64,000 nt of DNA. It comes from an uncultured Algibacter sp. (lineage in GTDB: Bacteria > Bacteroidota > Bacteroidia > Flavobacteriales > Flavobacteriaceae). Made by a program: the position numbers and the translations under genes. Every line of letters begins with the position of its first letter. Position 1 is the stretch's first letter. Positions 35,419-44,310 of the stretch are shown here, piece after piece. Under the pieces are notes generated by a model. The model worked only from the letters and a program-made list of their open reading frames with translations. It was not told the origin of the DNA and ran no database searches. Where the stretch lies: positions 558,001 through 622,000 of the forward strand of contig NZ_CANMAU010000002.1 in the NCBI RefSeq assembly GCF_947495925.1. Direction: 5' to 3'.

Positions 35419-36549
35419 ATGCGCAAAATTATACTTTCCATTATTGGAATTCTATTCGTTGCACTTTCATTTTATGTTGCAAATACCCTTATAGCAAATA
35501 AAAATAAGCCAAAACCAGTAAAGGAAAAAGTTGTAAAAACTGTTTTTATTGATACCGTTAAAAATGGGACTGTAAAAATTGTTATTCCTGCTAACGGTAA
35601 TTTGGTTGCAAAGCGCAGAGTAGAATTGTTTTCTGAAGTTCAAGGAGTATTTAAGCCTTCAAATATTCTTTTTAAACCTGGACAAAAATATAGTAAGGGT
35701 CAGGCTTTAATCAGAATTAATGCTTCAGAGTATTATGCTAGTGTACAATCTTCAAAAAGTAATTTATACAATACACTAGCTGCAATTATGCCTGATTTAA
35801 GGTTGGATTTTCCTGATGTATACGAGAAGTGGAAAAACTACCTGAATAATTTTGATTTAAGTAAGACTACACCCAAACTTCCAGAAATGACTTCGGATAA
35901 GGAAAATTATTTTATTACAGGAAGAGGTATAATTTCTAACTATTATAATGTTAAAAATTTAGAGCAACGATTATCTAAATACACCATAGCAGCTCCTTTC
36001 TCTGGGATACTTACTCAAGCATTAGTAACAGAAGGTTCGTTGATAAGATCTGGACAAAAACTGGGTGAATTTATTGACCCCTTGGTGTATGAAATGGAAG
36101 TAGCCTTAAGTAAAGGGTATGCGAGTTTATTAAAAGTTGGAGAATCCGTACAACTTAAAAATTTAGATGGTACCGAATTCTATAAAGGAAAAGTATCTAG
36201 GGTAAATGGTAGTATTGATACGGCTACACAAACTATAACGGCTTATATTGAGGTTAAAGATGATGCATTAAAAGAAGGCATGTATTTAGAAGCAACATTA
36301 GATGCGAAGGAAGAGTTAGATGCGATAGAAATTGACAGGAATCTATTTTTAGAAAGTAAACAAGTTTTTGTAATTCGAGATAGTATTTTGGATGTAATTG
36401 CAGTAAATCCTGTTCATTTTTCAGACACAAAAGTTGTTTTAAAAGGTGTTCCAAATGGGACTGTAATTCTAAAAAAGGCAGTTCCTGGCGCTTATGCGGG
36501 GATGTTAGTGAAGCCTTTTAAATCAACGGGTAAAAAAGCGAAAAAGTAA
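35419..36549 (+). CDS. RND efflux periplasmic adaptor (HlyD/AcrA type)
   Basis: A 376-residue membrane-fusion protein. It has an N-terminal membrane anchor (~3-25), then the split lipoyl domain (VKIVIPANGNLVAKRRVELFSEVQG and the later half IAAPFSGILTQALVTEGSLI), a helical hairpin of unusual interior (~105-190), and the beta-barrel/MP domains. It bridges the inner-membrane pump encoded next to the outer-membrane channel. It overlaps the pump gene by one base. The motifs are those of drug-type rather than heavy-metal adaptors (no metal-binding Met/His cluster). Confidence 0.92.
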   Translation: MRKIILSIIGILFVALSFYVANTLIANKNKPKPVKEKVVKTVFIDTVKNGTVKIVIPANGNLVAKRRVELFSEVQGVFKPSNILFKPGQKYSKGQALIRINASEYYASVQSSKSNLYNTLAAIMPDLRLDFPDVYEKWKNYLNNFDLSKTTPKLPEMTSDKENYFITGRGIISNYYNVKNLEQRLSKYTIAAPFSGILTQALVTEGSLIRSGQKLGEFIDPLVYEMEVALSKGYASLLKVGESVQLKNLDGTEFYKGKVSRVNGSIDTATQTITAYIEVKDDALKEGMYLEATLDAKEELDAIEIDRNLFLESKQVFVIRDSILDVIAVNPVHFSDTKVVLKGVPNGTVILKKAVPGAYAGMLVKPFKSTGKKAKK

Positions 36550-39500
36550 TGAGAAAACTAATCGCTTATTTTATAAAATACCATGTTGCTGTGAATGTTT
36601 TTATATTAGCATTTCTAGCCTTTGGTATTATTGGAATAATTTCATTAAAATCTTCGTTTTTTCCTTTAGTTGATTCAAAAATTATTAACATAAATATTAC
36701 TTATCCTGGAGCTTCACCGCAAGAGATTGAGGAAGGCGTTGTTCTTAAAATTGAAGATAATTTAAAAGGCTTAAGAGGCTTAGATAGGGTAACCTCAGTT
36801 TCCAGAGAAAACAGGGGTACGATTACAGTTGAAATTGAAAAGGGTGAAAATATTGATTTCATGTTATTGGAGGTTAAAAATGCGGTAGACCGTGTGCCAT
36901 CATATCCAACAGGCATGGAGCCCTTAGTTGTTGCAAAACGAGAAGAAGTGAGGCAAACAATCTCTTTTGCTTTAAGTGGCAAAAATGTACCTCTAGCAAC
37001 ATTAAAACAAATTGGACGACAAATAGAAAATGACTTACGAGCTATTACTGGAATTTCGCAAGTTCAAGTTTCTGGATATCCGGAAGAAGAAATTGAAATA
37101 GCGGTTAATGAAAATAGTTTGCTAGCTTATGAAATAACCTTTAATGATGTTGCTCAGGCTATTAGTACATCAAATATTTTGGTTACAGGGGGGAATATAA
37201 AGACAGATGTGGAAGAGTATTTAATAAGAGCCAATAATAAATCGTACTATGGAGATGAGCTGTCAAATATCATTATAAAAGCGACACCAGAAGGTAAAAC
37301 GGTTCGATTGAAAGATATTGCTAATATTCGAGATCGTTTTTCTGAAACTCCAAATGCTACATATTTTAATGAGCAATTATCTGTAGATATCACGGTTACA
37401 AGTACCAATAACGAAGATTTAATTTCGTCGGCCGATAAGGTTAAGGATTATATTGAAGGTTATAATCAAAGCCATAATAATGTTCAACTTAATGTGGTTC
37501 GAGATTTATCAATTACCCTAAATCAGCGTACAAAACTATTAACTGAAAACGCCGTTATAGGCATGCTACTGGTATTAACCTTTTTATCCTTGTTTTTAAA
37601 TACTCGATTGGCATTTTGGGTGGCCTTTGGTTTACCAATCTCGTTTTTAGGGATGTTTATTTTTGCAGGGCAGTTTGATGTCACTATTAATGTACTATCT
37701 CTTTTTGGGATGATCATTGTAATAGGTATTTTGGTAGACGACGGCATTGTTATTGCCGAAAATATCTATCAACATTATGAAAAGGGAAAAACACCCATTC
37801 AGGCTGCTATTGATGGTACTATGGAAGTAATTCCTCCAGTGGTTTCTGCTATTATTACGACGTTACTGGCCTTTTCACTATTCTTGTTTCTAGATAGTAG
37901 AATAGGAGAATTTTTTAGTGAAGTTTCTGTTATCGTAATTTTAACTCTAGTAGTATCATTAGTTGAAGCTTTAATAATTTTACCAGCACATTTAGCACAT
38001 TCAAAAGCATTACGAAAGCCAATTGAAGATGAAAACCCATCGAAGCTAAAACAATTTTTTGCTAAAATGAGGGGAATTAATAAGCTTGGAGATCGTTTCA
38101 TGGCTTATTTAAGGGATGAGATTTATAGTCCTGTATTGAATTTTGTTTTAAAATTTAAGCTATTGGCCTTGGGAATTTTCATTGGATTTTTGGTCCTTAC
38201 GTTTGGTGCAATTGGTGGCGGAATTATTGGAGTTACCTTATTTCCTTCTATAGCTAGTGATACTGTTTCTGTAGAACTTGATATGCCTAATGGAACTAAT
38301 GTTAAGATAACGGATTCTATAATCTCTATGATTGAACAGAAGTCTTATATAGTTAATAAAGAGCTGACAGAAAAATATCTAAAAGGAACGGGGAAGGAAC
38401 TTTTTGAAAATACAATACTATCATTAAACAGTTCCTCTAGTGCTAGATTGCGAATAAATATGCTTCCTGGGGAAGAACGACCAGATGCTATCAATTCTCG
38501 ACTGGTAGCGAATAGGTTAAGGGAAATTGTAGGACCTGTAATTGGAACTGAACGATTAATTTTTGGATCAGGTGGTAATTTTGGTGGAAGCCCTGTATCT
38601 GTTTCATTATTAGGAAATAATATAGAAGAGCTTAAAGCTGCTAAATTAGAACTTAAGAATATTTTACAGTCTAACCCATTATTAAAAGATGTTGAGGATA
38701 ATGATCCAGCAGGGATTAAAGAAATAAGGTTACAATTAAAAGAAAGTGCCTATCTCTTGGGGCTAGATTTAAGGTCTGTTATGAATCAGGTTAGGGCTGG
38801 TTTTTTTGGTGTCCAAGCCCAACGTTTTCAACGCGGACAGGATGAAATAAAGGTGTGGGTGCGTTATGATAGAACCAGTAGGGAGTCAATTAATGATTTG
38901 GACGACATGCGTATTGTAACACCTTCCGGTGAAAGAGTTTCACTAAAAGATATTGCGCAATATAAAATTGAGCGAGGAGATGTAGCTATAAATCATCTTA
39001 TAGGACAAAGAGAGATAAGAGTGTCTGCCGATTTAAAAGACCCGAGTACAAGTGCTACGGATATACTTGATAATATTAAGGGAAATATTATGCCGGAAAT
39101 GCAGTCTAGATACCCCACAATTTCAGCTTCTTTTGAAGGTCAAAATAGAGAGGCTTCAAAACTTTCAAGTTCTTTAGTAACTGCCGGAATTCCAATTCTT
39201 TTACTCATATATATTACTATTGCTTTTACTTTTAGAAGTTATAGTCAACCTATTTTATTGTTATTATTGGTGCCATTTAGTTTAACTGCGGTTGCATGGG
39301 GGCATTGGGTATTAGGCTTTTCTGTTAATATACTTTCTTTACTAGGTATTATTGCATTAATTGGAATTATGGTGAATGATGGCTTGGTACTCATTGGTAA
39401 GTTTAATTCAAATTTAAGGGAAGGGATGAATTTTGATATGGCGCTTTCGGAAGCTGGAAAATCTAGATTTCGAGCCATATTTTTAACATCTTTAACTACA

Positions 39501-39746
39501 GTAGCAGGATTAGCGCCCTTATTACTCGAAAAAAGTAGACAGGCTCAGTTTTTAAAACCTATGGCTATTTCAATATCTTTTGGTATTGCATATGCTACTG
39601 TATTAACGCTTTTGGTCTTACCGTTGTTTTTAGCTTTTAGTAATGGAATAAAGAAAAATACCAAATGGCTTGCCACGGGTCGTGAGATATCAAAAGAAGA
39701 AGTTGAACGTGCCATTAAAGAACAAAAAGAGGAGCATGAAAATTAA
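36549..39746 (+). CDS. RND efflux pump, inner-membrane permease (HAE-like)
   Basis: A 1065-residue AcrB-like proton-driven pump. It has the first helix and porter start (FFPLVDSKIININITYPGAS), the duplicated 12-helix layout with two large periplasmic loops, and the proton-relay segment FGMIIVIGILVDDGIVIAEN, with the paired acidic residues of helix 4. The second half has LLGIIALIGIMVNDGLVLIG. Substrate type is not readable from sequence; neighbours suggest general drug or lipid efflux rather than metals. It is coupled to the adaptor (1-base overlap) and to tolC (11-base overlap). Confidence 0.94.
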   Translation: MRKLIAYFIKYHVAVNVFILAFLAFGIIGIISLKSSFFPLVDSKIININITYPGASPQEIEEGVVLKIEDNLKGLRGLDRVTSVSRENRGTITVEIEKGENIDFMLLEVKNAVDRVPSYPTGMEPLVVAKREEVRQTISFALSGKNVPLATLKQIGRQIENDLRAITGISQVQVSGYPEEEIEIAVNENSLLAYEITFNDVAQAISTSNILVTGGNIKTDVEEYLIRANNKSYYGDELSNIIIKATPEGKTVRLKDIANIRDRFSETPNATYFNEQLSVDITVTSTNNEDLISSADKVKDYIEGYNQSHNNVQLNVVRDLSITLNQRTKLLTENAVIGMLLVLTFLSLFLNTRLAFWVAFGLPISFLGMFIFAGQFDVTINVLSLFGMIIVIGILVDDGIVIAENIYQHYEKGKTPIQAAIDGTMEVIPPVVSAIITTLLAFSLFLFLDSRIGEFFSEVSVIVILTLVVSLVEALIILPAHLAHSKALRKPIEDENPSKLKQFFAKMRGINKLGDRFMAYLRDEIYSPVLNFVLKFKLLALGIFIGFLVLTFGAIGGGIIGVTLFPSIASDTVSVELDMPNGTNVKITDSIISMIEQKSYIVNKELTEKYLKGTGKELFENTILSLNSSSSARLRINMLPGEERPDAINSRLVANRLREIVGPVIGTERLIFGSGGNFGGSPVSVSLLGNNIEELKAAKLELKNILQSNPLLKDVEDNDPAGIKEIRLQLKESAYLLGLDLRSVMNQVRAGFFGVQAQRFQRGQDEIKVWVRYDRTSRESINDLDDMRIVTPSGERVSLKDIAQYKIERGDVAINHLIGQREIRVSADLKDPSTSATDILDNIKGNIMPEMQSRYPTISASFEGQNREASKLSSSLVTAGIPILLLIYITIAFTFRSYSQPILLLLLVPFSLTAVAWGHWVLGFSVNILSLLGIIALIGIMVNDGLVLIGKFNSNLREGMNFDMALSEAGKSRFRAIFLTSLTTVAGLAPLLLEKSRQAQFLKPMAISISFGIAYATVLTLLVLPLFLAFSNGIKKNTKWLATGREISKEEVERAIKEQKEEHEN

Positions 39747-41052
39747 ATTTTACATATTTGTTAGCCTTCTTATTGTGCAGTTTCCATTATTCGCACAGGA
39801 GATCCTTACCCCAAAAGAAGCAGTAGCGTTGGCATTAGAAAATAACTATGGTATTAAACTGATAAATACGGATGTTGAAATTGCTAAGAATAATGCGAGT
39901 GTTTTGAATTCTGGGTATTTACCCACCGTTACTGGAAACGCTGGAGCTGTTTATAATAGAGATAATACAGAGGCAGAATTTGCAGATGGCCGTGTGACTG
40001 TTTTAAATGGAGCTGAAAGCTCTCGGTATAATGCATCTGTAGATTTAAATTATGTTTTATTTGATGGTTTAGGGAGGTCCTATAATTACAAGCAATTGCA
40101 AGAAGCAGAGCAATTAACAGAATTGCAAGCAAGGGAGACTATTGAATTGACCATGTTGCAGTTATTTACGGTATATTATAATGTGACTGAACTCACAGAA
40201 AATGTAAAATCGCTTAACCAGACTTTAGAAGTGTCTAAGGATAGGTTAAAACGTGCAAGTTATCAATTTGATTACGGACAGAATACTAAGCTAGAAGTTT
40301 TAAGTGCCGAAGTAGATGTGAATAATGATAGTATTACGGTTTTGAATACAGAGCAACAACTACGCAATTTTAAACGCGATTTAAATTTAGTCCTTGGAAA
40401 CGTATTACCAGAAAGTTTTGAGGTTGATACCTTTGTGAGTTTTAATAATATCTATGACAAAACAGACTTATTGGAAAAGACTATTGCGAATAACGTGAAT
40501 TTGCTTCAGATAGATAAAAGTATCGATATAAATACTTACGGGGTAAAATTAGAGAAATCTGCTTATTTACCTTCTGTTGGTTTGGTAGGTAGTTATGGGT
40601 GGAATAGGAACAATAATAACGCTGCTTCTTTCGTTGCGACGTCAACAAATACTGGTATTTCTGGGGGTTTAAATTTAAGCTGGAACTTGTTTGATGGCGG
40701 GAATACCATTACGCGTGTAAAAAATGCAAAAATTAACTTGGAGGCTCAAGAGATTAGAAAAGAAGAGTTATTGGTTACTTTAGAGCGCGACTTTAATAAT
40801 GCTTGGGGTAACTACCAAAACCGTCTTGAAATCTATTATCTTCAAGAAAACAATATTAAGACTTCTCAGAATAACTTTGATAGAACTCAAGAAAAGTTTA
40901 GATTAGGGCAAGTGAGTTTCGTAGAATTTAGATTGGCGCAAATAAATCTTCTTAATGCTGAAATAAATAGAAACAAGGCAAAATACTTTGCTAAAATAGC
41001 AGAATTGGAAATGCTTCAAATAAGCGGAGAGTTGCTGAATGTAGGCTTATAA
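39736..41052 (+). CDS. TolC family outer-membrane channel (drug-type RND operon)
   Basis: A 438-residue outer-membrane efflux channel. The ATG at 39736 gives a signal peptide ending PLFAQ, so the longer frame that starts 66 bases upstream inside the pump gene is rejected. Two OEP repeats with long helices are visible: LTPKEAVALALENNYGIKL and the AETSYNLAL-like helices of repeat 2, ending FRLAQINLLNAEINRNKAKY. It completes the tripartite pump with the two genes before it. Confidence 0.93.
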   Translation: MKIKFYIFVSLLIVQFPLFAQEILTPKEAVALALENNYGIKLINTDVEIAKNNASVLNSGYLPTVTGNAGAVYNRDNTEAEFADGRVTVLNGAESSRYNASVDLNYVLFDGLGRSYNYKQLQEAEQLTELQARETIELTMLQLFTVYYNVTELTENVKSLNQTLEVSKDRLKRASYQFDYGQNTKLEVLSAEVDVNNDSITVLNTEQQLRNFKRDLNLVLGNVLPESFEVDTFVSFNNIYDKTDLLEKTIANNVNLLQIDKSIDINTYGVKLEKSAYLPSVGLVGSYGWNRNNNNAASFVATSTNTGISGGLNLSWNLFDGGNTITRVKNAKINLEAQEIRKEELLVTLERDFNNAWGNYQNRLEIYYLQENNIKTSQNNFDRTQEKFRLGQVSFVEFRLAQINLLNAEINRNKAKYFAKIAELEMLQISGELLNVGL

Positions 41053-41198
41053 TATTATGTTTGGTAGTTGTAGGTTAAGTGATTTATCGTTTAACGGCTT
41101 GTAAGTGTTAAAAAAAAGCGCTTTTCGTCGAATAAAATAACTGATAATCTATATTTTGGTTAATTTCGTAAGAAATAATCCCTTAAATTAACCAAAGT

Positions 41199-42023
41199 AT
41201 GAAATTCTTAAAACTTATTTTAATATGTTTTTTTGTGACTACACATGTTTTTGCAGATATCTCACCTAAAGAGAAAGAAGCTTTAGTAGCCCTTTATAAT
41301 TCAACGCACGGAGATTATTGGAATGTGTCTTGGGATATTAAAGAACCAGTGAGTAAATGGCATGGTGTTATAATTGAGAATAATAAAGTTGTAGAAATAA
41401 ACCTTGAATTTAATAATCTTGAAGGTGAATTACCAAATGAGTTAAGCAACTTGATTTATTTGGAAAGAATCAACTTAGGGTTCAATAAATTGGTAGGAGA
41501 ACTTCCTTCGAGTTTACAAAGTTTAACAGAGTTAAGGTATTTAGAGTTATTTATGAATAGTTTCGAAGGTCCTATTCCATCTGAATATGGAAAACTGAAA
41601 AATCTAGAGTCACTTAAATTATATAGTAATAAATTAACTGGAGAAATACCTGTAAGTTTAATGGAATTAACTGAGTTAAGAGAACTTTTATTAGGAAGTA
41701 ATTATTTAACAGGTACTATTCCTAATGGAATTAGTGCGTTAAAAAATCTTGAGAAATTGAGTCTAATGGATAATAAGCTTCAAGGTGAGATTCCGTCAGA
41801 AATAGCTCAATTATCAAATCTAGAAGAGCTGCTTTTATCAACGAATCAATTAACCGGTTATTTACCACAAGAATTTGTAATGTTAACTAAACTAACTACT
41901 TTAATGGTTAGCGATAATAATTTAAGTAGCGAGTATATAACAGTTTCTGGAGAAAGTACATTGCCTATTGGAAATGTTAATTTAGAAACAGCTGCTGCAA
42001 CAATGGACATTGAAAAAGAATAG
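41199..42023 (+). CDS. Secreted leucine-rich-repeat protein
   Basis: A 274-residue exported protein. After a signal peptide (1-19, ending HVFA) come a WNVSWDIKEPVSKWHG cap and about eight LRRs of 24 residues (~65-250). They are of the plant-receptor type, with LxxLxLxxNxLxGxIPxx, for example LESLKLYSNKLTGEIPVSL. LRRs of this type bind proteins or glycans. There is no type IX tail and no lipobox, so its final place is unclear. It stands alone with its own terminator. Confidence 0.88.
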   Translation: MKFLKLILICFFVTTHVFADISPKEKEALVALYNSTHGDYWNVSWDIKEPVSKWHGVIIENNKVVEINLEFNNLEGELPNELSNLIYLERINLGFNKLVGELPSSLQSLTELRYLELFMNSFEGPIPSEYGKLKNLESLKLYSNKLTGEIPVSLMELTELRELLLGSNYLTGTIPNGISALKNLEKLSLMDNKLQGEIPSEIAQLSNLEELLLSTNQLTGYLPQEFVMLTKLTTLMVSDNNLSSEYITVSGESTLPIGNVNLETAAATMDIEKE

Positions 42024-42050
42024 TTTTGTAAATTTTTGAGTTAGTTTAAA

Positions 42051-42082
42051 AAAAAGATCATCTTTAAGATGGTCTTTTTTTA
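42051..42082 (+). terminator. Terminator after the LRR gene
   Basis: AAAAGATCATC pairs with GATGGTCTTTT (one T-G wobble), followed by a T-run. Confidence 0.85.
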
Positions 42083-42094
42083 GTTTTGAGTATC

Positions 42095-42277
42095 ATGAAA
42101 GAACATTTTTTTACTTGCCCATATTGTTGGGAGCACATTTCTATGTTGCTTGATAATTCTATTTTAAAACAAAAATATATTGAGGATTGTGAGGTTTGTT
42201 GTAATCCTATTCAAGTTTCCGTATCCTTTGAGAGTTCTGAATTGTTAGATTTTCAAGCAGATAGCATTGAGCAATGA
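42095..42277 (+). CDS. CPXCG-motif cysteine-rich small protein
   Basis: A 60-residue protein with two CxxC-type knuckles, FTCPYCWE and DCEVCCNP, placed as in the CPXCG zinc-binding family (PF14255). The start is the ATG at 42095; a TTG nine bases earlier overlaps the terminator before it. It probably binds one zinc ion in the cytoplasm. Function unknown. It lies between the LRR gene and tRNA-fMet. Confidence 0.8.
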   Translation: MKEHFFTCPYCWEHISMLLDNSILKQKYIEDCEVCCNPIQVSVSFESSELLDFQADSIEQ

Positions 42278-42318
42278 TTTTTTATCATTTAATGCTTGTA
42301 GAAAGCTAAAAAGGATTG

Positions 42319-42326
42319 TATATTTG
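42319..42326 (+). promoter_or_regulatory. -7 promoter box for tRNA-fMet (TATATTTG)
   Basis: A perfect TAnnTTTG match 72 bases before the mature tRNA 5' end, implying a leader of roughly 65 bases that RNase P would remove. Confidence 0.55.
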
Positions 42327-42397
42327 CAGTCCGAAATAATTTGGTCGGCATTATGAACCGAAAGTTAAAAGCTAAGTAAATTATTTTAGATTTATAT

Positions 42398-42470
<73 letters not shown>

Positions 42471-42481
42471 CTAGTAAAACC

Positions 42482-42513
42482 AAGCCTTTCAAGAAATTGA
42501 AAGGCTTTTTTAT
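42482..42513 (+). terminator. Terminator after tRNA-fMet
   Basis: AAGCCTTTCAA pairs with TTGAAAGGCTT around a GAAA loop, followed by a T-run. Confidence 0.93.
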
Positions 42514-42633
42514 TTCATATAGTACAGAATAAGTACAGAATTTAGCTGTTTATCTTCTGCTAAATAGTATTTGATTTAGTTTGATTTCATTTAGTATATG
42601 AAATAAAATTTAAACTATATTTTTCTATGAAAA

Positions 42634-44310
42634 TTGAAGAATTGCGAATTAATATTAAAAATACCTTACAATTTTTCTAATTCGCTTCTATACTTTTTTA
42701 ACTTTAGTCAAAAATTTAATTCTTTTCATTTGCAATTTCTACAAGACTTATTAAATAACAAAGAGCCAGATAATTGGTGGAAGGAGTATAAGGATTTTTG
42801 TAAGGATATTAGTAAAGTTGATAGAAGCCTATTTATTGAAGCATTACCGGCTTTATTAAAAAAGTTAGAAAATAATTACGCTCATAGAGATCTTAGAATA
42901 GCCTTAGAGAATGAATCAAAAAGTAACGCCTCTTTTGGTAAGGAAATTTATTCTAAGATTTTGGAAGCTCAGAATCTATTTTTGTACGATTCTCTAACAG
43001 ATATTATCTCTGGCTTATATAAATCGGACCAAAAGTTTGCAATTACTAAAATCAAAAACTTAATTAGAAATGCTGAGATAAGTTTAAGCAGAATTGGCAT
43101 ACAATCTATAGCCAAGATAGATTTGTTAGATAAAGCAACACCAAAAGCCTTTATCAGTTGGATTGAGAAACAATTTAATGATATTGCAAATTCTGAATCA
43201 TTAGCCGAGTCGTGGCCATCAATTTTCTTTACAGCTAGAAATAAAAGAAAGGTTTTAAAAAATGCTGATGCTATTATAGATAAACTGTCTAGTGTAAAAA
43301 CTATAGGCATTCAACTAGAACTCATTTACTTTTTAGACCATAATCTAAATTTAGAAAAGGAAATAAAACTATTTGAAAAATATCTTCCATTATTACTTCA
43401 CATAGACCTTGAACATGCAGGTGCTTATAATCACTTGGCATATCGCTTAGAAAATGTAGCCAAAACAAATTTAAGCATAGTAGTTGGTTTTATTACGGAT
43501 TGGATAGATATGAGTCTTGAAAATGCAAGAAAAATAGAATACTTCAGTCATTTAATAAATACACTTTGCGATGATTTTTATCCTGATTTTCAAAAGCTCT
43601 ACACCAACTGGTTAAATAAAGACAATCCTAATTTTCATATTGCCATTTTCGAAATGAATGGTGCTAGATATATGAGAAATCTTTTAGGGTTAACACTTTC
43701 TGAAGATGTGTTAAAAGATCTTTCTGATTATGATATCGAATTTATAACCTATAAAATTTTGGCTTTCGTCTATGATAAAGACACTTCATTATCATTAGTA
43801 TATTCAATACTAGAACAAAAAGTAGATAATAAAGAGGTGGTCCCTTTTTTGGCAGATTTGTTTATTGACCATTTTATATTTAATTATTATTCTACAATAG
43901 AATTTTTAAACCTAAAAAAGAAAACCGCCAGCAGAAAACTTAAAAAAATAATTAAAGATATTATTGAGGAAGGCGAAAATAAATATAAAGCTTATTCAGA
44001 CCTAAAGGTTCTGAAAGAATTTGCACCATCTGAGGGACGACTAATGCATTACGACAAAATCCAGAATAAAAAATTCAGGAAGATGTATAAGGAAACTGAA
44101 GATAATAGTTCACCGCTACGTGGTTTATTTAAGAATCTTCATTACAGAGCTGGAGCATCTTCATTTACAAAGTACAATGGGGAATATACCGAAAGGATGA
44201 CACCAGGAGTTGTTTCGCATAAAGGGGAAATGCCAAGAGGCGAATTTATAGACCCTATTGGTCAAAAAAAGGAAAGATTATTATGGCAAAATTTTAAAAG
44301 ACGACAATGA
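42634..44310 (+). CDS. Unknown helical protein, first gene of the post-tRNA cassette
   Basis: An unrecognised soluble protein of up to 558 residues, almost wholly alpha-helical, with HEAT-like helix pairs between ~60 and 470 and a basic C-terminus (FKNLHYRAGASSFTKYNG, ending WQNFKRRQ). No signal, membrane helix or catalytic motif is visible. The start is uncertain: this frame has only a TTG at 42634 and no early ATG. An ATG at 42627 in another frame encodes 17 natural-looking residues (MKIEELRINIKNTLQFF) before a stop. Removing one T from the five-T run at 42672-42676 would join the two frames. It overlaps the next gene by four bases, so they are co-translated. Its role may be structural or sensing. 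Confidence 0.65.
   Translation: MKNCELILKIPYNFSNSLLYFFNFSQKFNSFHLQFLQDLLNNKEPDNWWKEYKDFCKDISKVDRSLFIEALPALLKKLENNYAHRDLRIALENESKSNASFGKEIYSKILEAQNLFLYDSLTDIISGLYKSDQKFAITKIKNLIRNAEISLSRIGIQSIAKIDLLDKATPKAFISWIEKQFNDIANSESLAESWPSIFFTARNKRKVLKNADAIIDKLSSVKTIGIQLELIYFLDHNLNLEKEIKLFEKYLPLLLHIDLEHAGAYNHLAYRLENVAKTNLSIVVGFITDWIDMSLENARKIEYFSHLINTLCDDFYPDFQKLYTNWLNKDNPNFHIAIFEMNGARYMRNLLGLTLSEDVLKDLSDYDIEFITYKILAFVYDKDTSLSLVYSILEQKVDNKEVVPFLADLFIDHFIFNYYSTIEFLNLKKKTASRKLKKIIKDIIEEGENKYKAYSDLKVLKEFAPSEGRLMHYDKIQNKKFRKMYKETEDNSSPLRGLFKNLHYRAGASSFTKYNGEYTERMTPGVVSHKGEMPRGEFIDPIGQKKERLLWQNFKRRQ

Noticed and set aside
39670-39735. Upstream extension of the TolC gene inside the RND pump gene
   Set aside because: It would place 22 charged residues before a clear signal peptide; the ATG at 39736 is better.
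42471-42633. Search for an integrase or attachment-site duplication just after tRNA-fMet
   Set aside because: No integrase frame and no second copy of the tRNA 3' end are visible; only a short AGTACAGAAT direct repeat near 42520-42540.
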